Origin: JBFGJH01 sp041586155
Lineage (GTDB): Bacteria > Actinomycetota > Acidimicrobiia > Spongiisociales > JAENVV01
Length of the DNA stretch: 64,000 bases
Assembly (NCBI GenBank): GCA_041586155.1
Contig: JBFHAT010000002.1
Coordinates: forward strand, 61,235-125,234
Reading direction: 5' to 3'
A program made the translations under genes and the position numbers. The notes under the pieces were generated by a model. The model did not search any database. It was not told the DNA's origin and saw only the letters and a list, made by a program, of their open reading frames with translations. Below are positions 17,221-24,529 of the stretch, piece by piece (the stretch's first letter is position 1; each line of letters opens with the position of its first letter).

Positions 17221-17724
17221 GTGCGACGTGCACTCGTGTTGAACGCCACCTACGAACCGTTGTCGGTCGTGAGCGCACGCCGGGCGACGGTCTTGGTGCT
17301 GCGGGACAAGGCCGTCCTGCTCGAGTCGCAGGACTCGGCCTTCCACTCCGAACGGCTCGTCATCGATGTGCCGTCTGTCGTGCGGCTCATTCGCTACGTC
17401 CGGGTGCCATACGGCCGTTCCGTTCCCCTGACGCGCAACGCCGTGTTCGCCCGTGACGACCATGAGTGCCAGTACTGCGCTGCGCCGGCCGAGTCGATCG
17501 ATCATGTCGTGCCACGTTCGCGAGGCGGTAGTCACACGTGGGACAACGTCGTCGCCGCCTGTCGGCGCTGCAACCTGCGCAAAGGCGCACGGCTCCCGGA
17601 GGAAGCGGGCTTCAGGCTGACGAGGACACCTCAACAGCCGACACGCCATGGATGGGTGTACGCCAGAGCGGGCCCACAGGTGGACCCGCTCTGGCAGTCG
17701 TACCTATACGCCGAGTCGGCGTGA
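17221..17724 (+). CDS. HNH endonuclease family protein
   Basis: A 167-aa protein with a conserved N-terminal region (RRALVLNATYEPLSVVSARRA) typical of a widespread actinobacterial and cyanobacterial HNH family. The HNH fold has a zinc knuckle CQYC near residue 82 and CRRCN near residue 114, with the catalytic SIDHVVPRSRGG between them. GTG 17221 lies 10 nt behind GGAGG and gives the canonical N-terminus. The family is housekeeping in distribution and its target is unknown. The 3' end of the gene contains a large palindrome that may act as its terminator. The 247 nt upstream contain no gene I can support. Confidence 0.85.
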   Translation: MRRALVLNATYEPLSVVSARRATVLVLRDKAVLLESQDSAFHSERLVIDVPSVVRLIRYVRVPYGRSVPLTRNAVFARDDHECQYCAAPAESIDHVVPRSRGGSHTWDNVVAACRRCNLRKGARLPEEAGFRLTRTPQQPTRHGWVYARAGPQVDPLWQSYLYAESA

Positions 17725-17743
17725 GAGAGTGGTGCGATCTCTC
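17662..17743 (+). terminator. Run of three hairpins at the 3' end of the HNH gene (possible terminator without U-tract)
   Basis: Three stem-loops follow each other. The first (17662-17695) pairs GCCAGAGCGGGCCCAC with GTGGACCCGCTCTGGC around a 2-nt centre, with one mismatch, all inside the coding sequence. The second pairs ACGCC with GGCGT (17708-17722). The third pairs GAGAGA (17723-17728) with TCTCTC (17738-17743). There is no T-run, as is common for actinobacterial terminators. The secreted-protein gene converges just beyond, so the element may serve both strands. Confidence 0.45.
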
Positions 17744-17750
17744 CCGGTAC

Positions 17751-19028
17751 TCATGTTCCGCCGCTTCCGGAAATGGTGTCACCGGTGTCCTCGGTGACCT
17801 CTTCGGCGGGGACCCTGAGATCCAGCAGCTTCCTCTGGGGTTCCCTGGTGCCGAGTTCGACGCTCGGCGTGGCGATGCCGCATGACGGGTTCTTGGCCTC
17901 TTCTGGCGTGTCGGTGAAGTTGACGGCTTCGGTCAGGTCCAGCCAGACGGGGTCGGCGTCGGTCGGCAGCAGATAGACCGCAGCCGGTGGCTCGAGCACG
18001 TCGGCGAGTCGACTGTCGCGGGCGGCGACGAACAGAGAAGAGATCGAGGCGTTGCGAACCTGGGGTGGGACCAGGTTGAACTCGGGTCCTGGCCGCTGGT
18101 TCATTACCTCCAACCGGATGAGGTCCTCTTCGAGTTCGTTCAGCCGGCTGGCGAAGGCCGAGAAGTTGACGATATCGCTGGTGCCTTGATCGACGAGACC
18201 CACACTGAAGCTGTGTTTCGAAGACGTTCCGTCTCGCCATACAGCGATCATCGGCACGTCCGGGTATTGGACTGCCGGGAACGGGCGCTCGACGACGTCA
18301 CTGTTGTCGACTTCGAAGACGACCTCGCTGGATGTGGCGCTGTGCACGAGGTCGGCAAGGCCGCAAGCGACCGTGCCCTTCCTGGCGAGACGCAGCGTCA
18401 AGGCATCGTCCCATGTGATGGCATCGCCCAGTCCGGCCTCGACGGCACCGGCGGGCGCGTCCCAGCCCTGCAGAGGGCGCGGCGTGGACAGCAGATCCCA
18501 CTCGGCCACGACGAATCCATCCCATACGGCCTGCATCGTCAGGTCGCTGCTCTGCTCGCTCGACGCTTCGAAGCCCAGGGTCCAGTGCGCGGGGATCCCG
18601 GCGGGAATGCTCGACAGGTTCGAGGCCGCAACGGCCATTCGATATGGATCGGAACGATCGAGCTGCTGGATGACGCCCTCGTCGTCCACGAGTTGAAGAG
18701 AGGGGTAGCCCGGCTCACCGCTCAGCGCGACGGGCGAGAACGGCAAGGGCTCGTCGCCCCGGTTCTGGAAGGCCACGGCGACTCGGATGTCGTTGAAGTC
18801 GGTTCGAAGGACGGACGGAACGATGAGCACGTCCTGGACCTCGAGGGCGAACGCGTCGCCGACGAAGCGCTCACCCAGCGCCAGGCTCTGGATCTCCGGG
18901 GGGGCGACCGGCTCGTCCTGTTCTTCTTGAAAGGCGGCGTTGACCGGCACCGGTCGGGCCGCAGCAACGGGTAGCGCTGCGAATGCGACGGCCGCAGCCA
19001 CCGCGAGCAGCATGATCTTGCGCACCAT
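17751..19028 (-). CDS. Secreted protein of unknown function
   Basis: A 425-aa protein. It begins with a clear signal peptide: MVRKIML, a hydrophobic stretch to about residue 20, and a likely AAA-type cleavage site near residue 24. There is no lipobox cysteine, so it is probably secreted or cleaved rather than a lipoprotein. The mature part is acidic and beta-rich; the segment LRTDFNDIRVAVAFQNRGDE near residues 75-95 resembles immunoglobulin-like DUF4352-type domains. Only a few cysteines are present. The start ATG lies 10 nt behind GGAG. It is transcribed away from mraZ. Function unknown. Confidence 0.75.
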   Translation of the reverse strand: MVRKIMLLAVAAAVAFAALPVAAARPVPVNAAFQEEQDEPVAPPEIQSLALGERFVGDAFALEVQDVLIVPSVLRTDFNDIRVAVAFQNRGDEPLPFSPVALSGEPGYPSLQLVDDEGVIQQLDRSDPYRMAVAASNLSSIPAGIPAHWTLGFEASSEQSSDLTMQAVWDGFVVAEWDLLSTPRPLQGWDAPAGAVEAGLGDAITWDDALTLRLARKGTVACGLADLVHSATSSEVVFEVDNSDVVERPFPAVQYPDVPMIAVWRDGTSSKHSFSVGLVDQGTSDIVNFSAFASRLNELEEDLIRLEVMNQRPGPEFNLVPPQVRNASISSLFVAARDSRLADVLEPPAAVYLLPTDADPVWLDLTEAVNFTDTPEEAKNPSCGIATPSVELGTREPQRKLLDLRVPAEEVTEDTGDTISGSGGT

Positions 19029-19447
19029 TGTCTTGCATCTCCTACCTTGCGTGACAGCTGGATGCCGTGTGGACCTTCAATCGTCGCAGATCGATCCGCC
19101 CATGAGCGATTTGTTACGTTGTTTGTGAATACTCGACACGTAATTACAACCGTGTGGTTCAGCGGTGCTGGCAACGTCGCACATCGTCGAGGAGACCGGC
19201 GTTTTCCCCATCTGGTCGGAGACATCGCCGCCCGGCAGGTGCGGTTCGCCTCGGAGCCTGGGGTCGACGAGGGTCTCGGCCCGCCTCGCCAAGTTTTTTG
19301 GAGGTGCGGGGAAAAATGGTTCAAGGTGGTTGACATGTGGGTCGATGTGGTGCAAAGTGGGGCGTCGTGGAGGGAACCACGGTCGCACCGCCAGGACGAC
19401 CTGTCCTACGAGATGGACGACGACATGGATGACAAGGACACCACAAC
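19029..19447. other. 419-nt divergent intergenic region between the secreted-protein gene and mraZ
   Basis: I support no gene here. Most of it (19029-19320) carries no feature I can name. It includes a locally AT-rich stretch around 19105-19155 that probably holds the promoter of the leftward gene, with a weak ACACG/CGTGT inverted repeat. The right end holds the mraZ promoter and operator. No RNase P RNA or tRNA signature was found. Confidence 0.5.
19326..19370 (+). promoter_or_regulatory. mraZ promoter with five phased GTGG boxes (MraZ operator)
   Basis: GTGG occurs at 19326, 19337, 19347, 19357 and 19367, giving steps of 11, 10, 10 and 10 bp. MraZ proteins of other bacteria bind tandem TGGG/GTG boxes with the same 10-bp phasing. 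A perfect -35 hexamer TTGACA (19330-19335) lies among the boxes, with a weak CAAAGT at -10 after 17 bp. Bound MraZ would cover the promoter and repress the dcw operon. Confidence 0.65.
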
Positions 19448-19879
19448 GTGCTGCTCGGCGAGTACAACCACACGCTGGACCCCAAGGGCCGGCTCGTGCT
19501 GCCCTCCAAGTTCCGTGAGGACCTCGCCGACGGCTGCGTCATCACGAAGGGACAGGAGCGTTGCCTCTACGTCTTTCCACTCACGCAGTGGGAGATCGAG
19601 GAGGCCCGCGTGAGAGCTTTGCCCCGCACGGATCAGCGCGCTCGCCGCTACAGCCGAGCCTTCTTCGCCAGCGCCGACAGCCAAGGCCAGGACAAGCAAG
19701 GCAGGGTCCAGGTCAACCAGAAGCTTCGTGATTATGCCGGGTTGCAGAAAGAAGTGACGATCGTCGGGGTGTCCGATCGCCTCGAGATATGGGACACGGC
19801 AACGTGGGATCGGCTCCAAACGGAAGCCGACGAGTACTACGCAGGCATCGAGGAGGCGTTCAGCGAATACGGAATCTGA
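19448..19879 (+). CDS. mraZ: Transcriptional regulator and division-cluster protein MraZ
   Basis: DNA-binding repressor and first gene of the division and cell-wall cluster. The protein is 143 aa with two tandem SpoVT/AbrB-like domains, each with its conserved turn: DPKGRLVLPSKFR at residues 11-23 and DKQGRVQVNQKLR near residue 80. The start is GTG 19448, with AAGGA about 10 nt upstream; the N-terminus MLLGEYNHTLD is standard. It probably binds the phased GTGG boxes in its own promoter, so the cluster is likely autorepressed. rsmH follows after a 100-nt gap that contains a strong hairpin. Confidence 0.95.
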   Translation: MLLGEYNHTLDPKGRLVLPSKFREDLADGCVITKGQERCLYVFPLTQWEIEEARVRALPRTDQRARRYSRAFFASADSQGQDKQGRVQVNQKLRDYAGLQKEVTIVGVSDRLEIWDTATWDRLQTEADEYYAGIEEAFSEYGI

Positions 19880-19898
19880 CGGCGGCGATGACGGGTTC

Positions 19899-19982
19899 AT
19901 TGCCAGCCCCCCGGTTACCAGATTGGAAGGCCCCTTACTCCGCCCGCTTCCGTTTGGTGCCAGCGCCCGGGGGGCTGGCAAT
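19899..19982 (+). promoter_or_regulatory. Perfect 16-bp inverted repeat enclosing the rsmH translation start
   Basis: ATTGCCAGCCCCCCGG (19899-19914) is exactly repeated in reverse complement at 19967-19982, with a 52-nt loop that itself can pair ACCA/TGGT and GGAAG/CTTCC. The right arm includes the first two bases of the proposed rsmH ATG (19981). The mRNA hairpin would hide that start codon. There is no T-run, so it is not a classical terminator. It could be a translational switch, an attenuator or a small palindromic insertion. Confidence 0.6.
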
Positions 19983-20916
19983 GCACCAAGAAGACAGCCG
20001 CTATCACGTTCCGGCGATGGTGAACGAGGTACTGACGATGTTCGAGCAGACCAGCCACGGTGTGGTCCTCGATGCCACCTTCGGAGGTGGAGGGCACAGT
20101 CGTGCTCTCCTGGAGGCGCTCCCAGGGATCGAGCTGGTGGCCGTCGACCGAGACCCCGATGCGGCGGCCAATGCGGACTGGCACCTGGCGACCGGTCGTT
20201 TCTCGCTGATCCAGGGCGACTTCGCAGACTTGGCGACGATCTTGGCTCACGCCGGCGTGTCCGCGCTCAGCGGAGCACTCTTCGACCTCGGGGTGTCGAG
20301 CCACCAGCTCGACGACGCCGGACGCGGGTTCTCCTACCACCGGTCCGGCCCCCTCGACATGAGGATGGGGCCGGACGCACCTCACCTTGCCTCCGAGATC
20401 GTGAACGAATGGTCCGAAGCCGATCTGGCTTCGGCGATTCGGCGATTCGGCGAGGAGCGTCACGCTCGGCGTATCGCACGGGCGATCGTGCGTGCGAGGC
20501 CTTTGAACGACACCGCGGCGTTGGCCGATGTCGTGCGGGCCGCCGTTCCCGCCGCCGCCCGATACGGCGGCGCCCATCCCGCTCGTAGAACGTTTCAGGC
20601 CATCCGGATCGCCGCCAATGACGAGTTGGCCGCGCTCCGCGCCGGCTTGGACTGCGCCCTGGGAGAATTGGCGACACTCGGTCGCTGCGTTGTCATCTCC
20701 TACCACTCGCTGGAAGATCGGATTGTCAAACGCCGATTCGCCCAGGGCGCCCAAGATTGCATTTGCCCGCCGGATTTGCCCGTGTGCGGGTGCGACCGGG
20801 TCGCCGAGTTGCGGATCCTCACCCGCAAACCGCTGCGCCCAGGTGAGGACGAGGTGAAGCGCAATCCACGGGCGAGAAGCGCCCGCCTGCGCGCCGCCGA
20901 GAAGGTGGCAGCGTGA
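19981..20916 (+). CDS. rsmH: 16S rRNA (cytosine-1402-N4)-methyltransferase
   Basis: S-adenosylmethionine-dependent methylation of C1402 in 16S rRNA. The protein is 311 aa from ATG 19981, which gives the usual short N-terminus before YHVPAMVNEVL. Motif I is LDATFGGGGHSRALLE near residue 36, with DLGVSSHQLD and RMGPDAP further on. ISYHSLEDRIVKRRF near residue 238 and the C-terminal KPLRPGEDEVKRNPRARSA are diagnostic. An in-frame ATG at 19888 would add 31 residues encoded largely by the inverted repeat; these look unlike RsmH. The stop overlaps ftsL (GTGA). Confidence 0.93.
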   Translation: MHQEDSRYHVPAMVNEVLTMFEQTSHGVVLDATFGGGGHSRALLEALPGIELVAVDRDPDAAANADWHLATGRFSLIQGDFADLATILAHAGVSALSGALFDLGVSSHQLDDAGRGFSYHRSGPLDMRMGPDAPHLASEIVNEWSEADLASAIRRFGEERHARRIARAIVRARPLNDTAALADVVRAAVPAAARYGGAHPARRTFQAIRIAANDELAALRAGLDCALGELATLGRCVVISYHSLEDRIVKRRFAQGAQDCICPPDLPVCGCDRVAELRILTRKPLRPGEDEVKRNPRARSARLRAAEKVAA

Positions 20917-21311
20917 CTGCCCAGCCGATCGTTCGCGGCCGGCCCCGCATCCGGATCGTGGCATCTCGACGGCTGCCTGCCCAGAGGATCTCGGGGTGGC
21001 TCATCTCGTCGGTCGTGGTCGCGCTCGTGTTCTTCGGCCTCATCTATTCTCATACGCGCCTCAACACCAGCGCGCTCGAGCTGCAGCGACTCGAATCCGA
21101 GATCGGCGCCGAGCTGGACAAGATGGAAACGCTCAATCTCGAGGTAGCCCGACTGCAGTCCCCGGCCATCGTGGCTCCCGCAGCCGAGCAACTTGGCTTG
21201 GTGTTCCCGACTGAGATGCGAACCCTCACGGCTCCCGGCGTCGTCGTGCAATCCGATGCGGAGGTCGAGCGGCTGGCCGACCTCAAGGCGGCATTGGGAG
21301 AAGTCAGATGA
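20913..21311 (+). CDS. ftsL: Cell division protein FtsL
   Basis: Bitopic division protein that forms a complex with FtsQ and FtsB-like partners at the septum. The protein is 132 aa: a basic cytoplasmic N-terminus of about 28 residues, one membrane helix (WLISSVVVALVFFGLIYSH, about residues 29-47), then a leucine-zipper-like coiled coil (about 50-90) and a short outer tail. Sequence conservation of FtsL is low, so the call rests on size, topology and position between rsmH and ftsI. The start is GTG 20913, overlapping the rsmH stop. Confidence 0.85.
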   Translation: MTAQPIVRGRPRIRIVASRRLPAQRISGWLISSVVVALVFFGLIYSHTRLNTSALELQRLESEIGAELDKMETLNLEVARLQSPAIVAPAAEQLGLVFPTEMRTLTAPGVVVQSDAEVERLADLKAALGEVR

Positions 21312-21400
21312 GCAGACACGAGGCCCGACCTGGCGCTGGAGGGCGAGCTGACGGCGGGTATCCGCCTCTTCCGGCGGTCCGGGTCCGGCGAAGACGATGA
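21308..21400 (+). CDS. Possible 30-aa microprotein fitted exactly between ftsL and ftsI
   Basis: The 89 nt between ftsL and ftsI are spanned by one ORF whose ATG overlaps the ftsL stop (ATGA at 21308-21311) and whose TGA overlaps the ftsI start (ATGA at 21397-21400). It would encode 30 residues rich in Arg, Gly and Pro, starting MSRHEARPGAGG and ending VRVRRRR. The double overlap would keep ribosomes moving from ftsL into ftsI. It may be a coupling device rather than a functional peptide, or chance. No ribosome site stronger than the coupling itself is seen. Confidence 0.35.
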   Translation: MSRHEARPGAGGRADGGYPPLPAVRVRRRR

Positions 21401-23106
21401 CCAAGCGCGGGAAGCCCCGCGCCTCCCGTCGACTCCGTGCCAACGACACTCGCGTGCTGGCGGTTGCGTTCGTCATGCTCGCAGCCTGGGCGACCGTGGG
21501 GTATCAGCTCTTTCAGATCCAGGTGGTTCGGGCGAGCGATTACGAGGAGAGCTCCCGTGCTCAGCGAGAGCGCGAGTATGTGCTGCCGGCTCGTCGAGGG
21601 CACATCTATGACCGCAACGGGCACGAACTCGCGATCACCATCGACGGTGTCACCGTGGTCGCCAACCCCACCGAGGTCGTCGATGTGGAGGTCACCGCCG
21701 CGTTGGTCTCAGGTCTCTTGGATCTCGATCAGGCCGAGACCGTCGACAAGCTGACTCGTGATGCTCAATTCGTCTATCTGCGCCGACAGATGGAGCCCAA
21801 CGACGTCGCCGACCTGCGGGAGCTGGAGCTCCCGGGTATCTATTTCACCAACGAGCCAAAGCGGGTTTATCCGGCGGGACCCTTGGCCGCACAGGTGGTG
21901 GGGTTCGTCAACATCGACGGGCAGGGCCAGGAAGGCCTCGAATACTTCTATGACGACCAACTGGCCGGGATCGACGGCTTCCAGCGGATCGAGCGCGATC
22001 CGGCCGGCCGTTTGATCCCCCAGGGGGTGCTCGAAGTGGTCCCGGCGCAGCCCGGCCTCGATCTCGTCACCACCATCGATGCCAGCATCCAATTCACCGC
22101 CGAGTCGGCGTGCAACGACACCATCGAGCGCACCGCCGCCGCCGCGTGCACGATCGTCGTACTCAACCCGACCAACGGTGAGGTTCTGGCGATGGCCGTG
22201 GTCCCGAGCTTCGACCCGAACGAGGTCGGCCAGGCGGACCCAGAATCTCTGACCAACCGGGCGGTACGTCACACCTATGAGCCCGGCTCTACCCAGAAGC
22301 TCGTCACGGTGGCGGCTGCCCTCGAGGAAGGCGCATTGGATTGGACCACGGAGTTCGAGGTGCCCTATTCCAAGAACGTGGCCAACTGGACGTTCACGGA
22401 CTTCGGCAATCCCCGCCCAGCCGAGACGATGACCGTGAAGGACATCGTGACACGCTCGTCGAACGTGGGAACCATCCTGGTACAGCAGGCGCTCGGTGAC
22501 GAGTCGCACCGCCGTTACCTCGATGCGTTCGGGTTCGGCCATGCGACCGGAGTGGACTTCTCCGCCGAAGCCGAAGGAATGGTGTCCGTCGACGAATCGT
22601 GCGGATCGTGCACTGCATCGGCGGCGATCGGATATTCCGTCACCGCAACGCCGCTGCAGATGGCGGCGGTCTACGCCACCATTGCCAACGACGGCGTGTG
22701 GGTTCAACCCCACTTGGTCGCCGACACGGTTGACGGGAACGGCCAGGAGCACGAGGTAGTGCCCGACACCCGCCAGGTGGTGTCAGCAGACACGGCCCGC
22801 ACGATGCGGTTCCTGCTCGAGACGGTGGTCGCGGAGGGCACCGGTCAGAACGCATCGGTCCCCGGATACTCGGTGGGAGGCAAGACGGGGACGAGCCTCA
22901 TCGCCGTCGATGGCGCGTACACAGACCGCCACATGGCGAGCTTCATCGGCATGGCCCCGATAGCCGAGCCGCGGCTGGTTGTCGCAGTTGTCGTCGACTC
23001 GCCGATCAACGGGTATACAGGGGGGCTCGCTGCGGCGCCGGCGTTCGCAGACGTGATGGAAAAGTCACTGCATCATTTGGGAGTCGAACCCGATGCCGCC
23101 GATTGA
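21397..23106 (+). CDS. ftsI: Septal peptidoglycan transpeptidase FtsI (class B penicillin-binding protein 3)
   Basis: Crosslinks septal peptidoglycan, partner of FtsW. The protein is 569 aa with a basic cytoplasmic tail and one membrane anchor (about residues 20-42). A PBP dimer domain follows (ARRGHIYDRNG near residue 66), then the transpeptidase domain. Active-site motifs are all present: S298-T-Q-K301, S354-S-N356 and K496-T-G498. The serine tetrad STQK differs slightly from the more usual STMK or STFK. There are no PASTA repeats. The start overlaps the small ORF above, and the 3' end overlaps murE by 14 nt. Confidence 0.95.
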   Translation: MTKRGKPRASRRLRANDTRVLAVAFVMLAAWATVGYQLFQIQVVRASDYEESSRAQREREYVLPARRGHIYDRNGHELAITIDGVTVVANPTEVVDVEVTAALVSGLLDLDQAETVDKLTRDAQFVYLRRQMEPNDVADLRELELPGIYFTNEPKRVYPAGPLAAQVVGFVNIDGQGQEGLEYFYDDQLAGIDGFQRIERDPAGRLIPQGVLEVVPAQPGLDLVTTIDASIQFTAESACNDTIERTAAAACTIVVLNPTNGEVLAMAVVPSFDPNEVGQADPESLTNRAVRHTYEPGSTQKLVTVAAALEEGALDWTTEFEVPYSKNVANWTFTDFGNPRPAETMTVKDIVTRSSNVGTILVQQALGDESHRRYLDAFGFGHATGVDFSAEAEGMVSVDESCGSCTASAAIGYSVTATPLQMAAVYATIANDGVWVQPHLVADTVDGNGQEHEVVPDTRQVVSADTARTMRFLLETVVAEGTGQNASVPGYSVGGKTGTSLIAVDGAYTDRHMASFIGMAPIAEPRLVVAVVVDSPINGYTGGLAAAPAFADVMEKSLHHLGVEPDAAD

Positions 23107-24529
23107 GCTGAGGGAATTGTCCGAGGCTGTCGGAGCCACGCTCGCCGGGCCTTCCGGCGGGCTGATCGACGATGTCGTTCACGACAGCCGCGATGCTCGT
23201 GCGGGTGCGCTGTTCGTGGCGATTCGAGGATTCACATCGGACGGACACGACCACGTCGAGCAAGCCGCCCTGAACGGCGCATCCGCCGCTTGCGTAGAGA
23301 CGCAGCAAGAAGTGGATCTCCCCCAACTGATCGTGCCCGACACTCGCCGGGCTCTGGCGAGGCTGGCCGACATCGTCCACGGCAGGCCTTCTCGCGCCCT
23401 CCAGGTGATCGGCGTGACGGGTACGAACGGAAAGACGACCGTGACGCACATGCTGGAGTCGATCGTTGTGGCATCTGGTCGACGTTCGGGAGTGATCGGC
23501 ACGGTCGGCGCCAAATCGGGAGACCGCTCGATCCGGCTGGCCCGCACCACGCCCGAGGCGTCGGATCTGCAGCGACTTCTCCGCGAAATGGTCGAAGACG
23601 GCGTGGAGGTCGTGGCGATGGAAGTCTCATCGCACGCACTCACGCTCGACAGAGTCGCCGAGATCGACTTCGCCGTCGCCGGCTTCACCAACCTCTCGAT
23701 CGACCACCTGGACTTCCATCCGAGCTTGTCGGAGTATTTCGAGGCCAAGGCGTCGCTGTTCGAGAGCTCGCGTCACAAAGTGATCCACCTGGGAGGATGG
23801 GGCGACGAGCTCGCCGCCCGCCATCCCGATGCCCTGCTCGTGGGCGCCGGCGGTGCGGTACAGGCGACGAGCGTGCTCGAGCGGCCCGAAGGAACCTCGT
23901 TCGATATCGTCGCCCCATCCGGCCGTGAGCCGGTGAACTTGCCGATGGCGGGCAGGTTCAATGTGGAGAACGCGCTGGTCGCAACCGGCTGCGCGTTGTC
24001 GGTCGGAGTCGGGCTCGACACCATTGCCCGCGGTCTGGAGAACCTGGCGGTGGTGCCCGGGCGGATGGAACGGATCGCGCATTCCGGCTCGTTTGACGTC
24101 TACGTGGACTATGCGCACACGCCCGACGGTATCGAGCGAGCGATCGAGGCCGCTCGCCGGTTCGCCACCGGGCGCATCGTCGTCGTGGTGGGGGCGGGAG
24201 GGGACAGAGACAAGGCCAAGCGACCACTCATGGGCCGAGCAGCCGGTGCGGCGGATGTCCTGTGGATCACCTCCGACAACCCCCGCTCCGAGCCGCCAGC
24301 GGTCATCATCGACGAGGTGACTGCCGGCGTGGATGAAGCCTCGGTGGAGCTGAACGTCGAACCTGATCGCCGTCTCGCCATCGCGGCGGCGTTGCGGTCG
24401 GCCGGCCCAGGCGACGTCGTCTTGATTCTCGGCAAGGGTCACGAGCAAGGACAAGACGTGGGTGGGGTGGTGACCCCGTTTGATGACCGGGCGGTGGCAC
24501 GAGAGGTCCTGGGAGCGGGTGCCCCATGA
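23093..24529 (+). CDS. murE: UDP-MurNAc-tripeptide synthetase (meso-diaminopimelate-adding)
   Basis: Adds the third amino acid to the peptidoglycan stem. The protein is 478 aa. The ATP loop is GVTGTNGKTTVTHM near residue 108, and the mid-domain has TTPEASDLQ and the HAL/NLSIDHLDFH region. The specificity motif DNPRSEPP near residue 400 marks a meso-DAP enzyme rather than a lysine enzyme, and KGHEQGQDV lies near the C-terminus. The gene overlaps ftsI by 14 nt and mraY by 4 nt. In most dcw clusters murF follows; here mraY follows directly. Confidence 0.95.
   Translation: MPPIELRELSEAVGATLAGPSGGLIDDVVHDSRDARAGALFVAIRGFTSDGHDHVEQAALNGASAACVETQQEVDLPQLIVPDTRRALARLADIVHGRPSRALQVIGVTGTNGKTTVTHMLESIVVASGRRSGVIGTVGAKSGDRSIRLARTTPEASDLQRLLREMVEDGVEVVAMEVSSHALTLDRVAEIDFAVAGFTNLSIDHLDFHPSLSEYFEAKASLFESSRHKVIHLGGWGDELAARHPDALLVGAGGAVQATSVLERPEGTSFDIVAPSGREPVNLPMAGRFNVENALVATGCALSVGVGLDTIARGLENLAVVPGRMERIAHSGSFDVYVDYAHTPDGIERAIEAARRFATGRIVVVVGAGGDRDKAKRPLMGRAAGAADVLWITSDNPRSEPPAVIIDEVTAGVDEASVELNVEPDRRLAIAAALRSAGPGDVVLILGKGHEQGQDVGGVVTPFDDRAVAREVLGAGAP

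Noticed and set aside
19029..19325. RNase P RNA or other housekeeping RNA in the gap before mraZ
   Set aside because: The conserved GAGGAAAGTCCGGGCT-like core and other RNase P signatures are not present.
19888..19980. Extended rsmH start at ATG 19888
   Set aside because: The 31 extra residues are mostly translation of the inverted repeat and unlike RsmH N-termini; kept only as an alternative.
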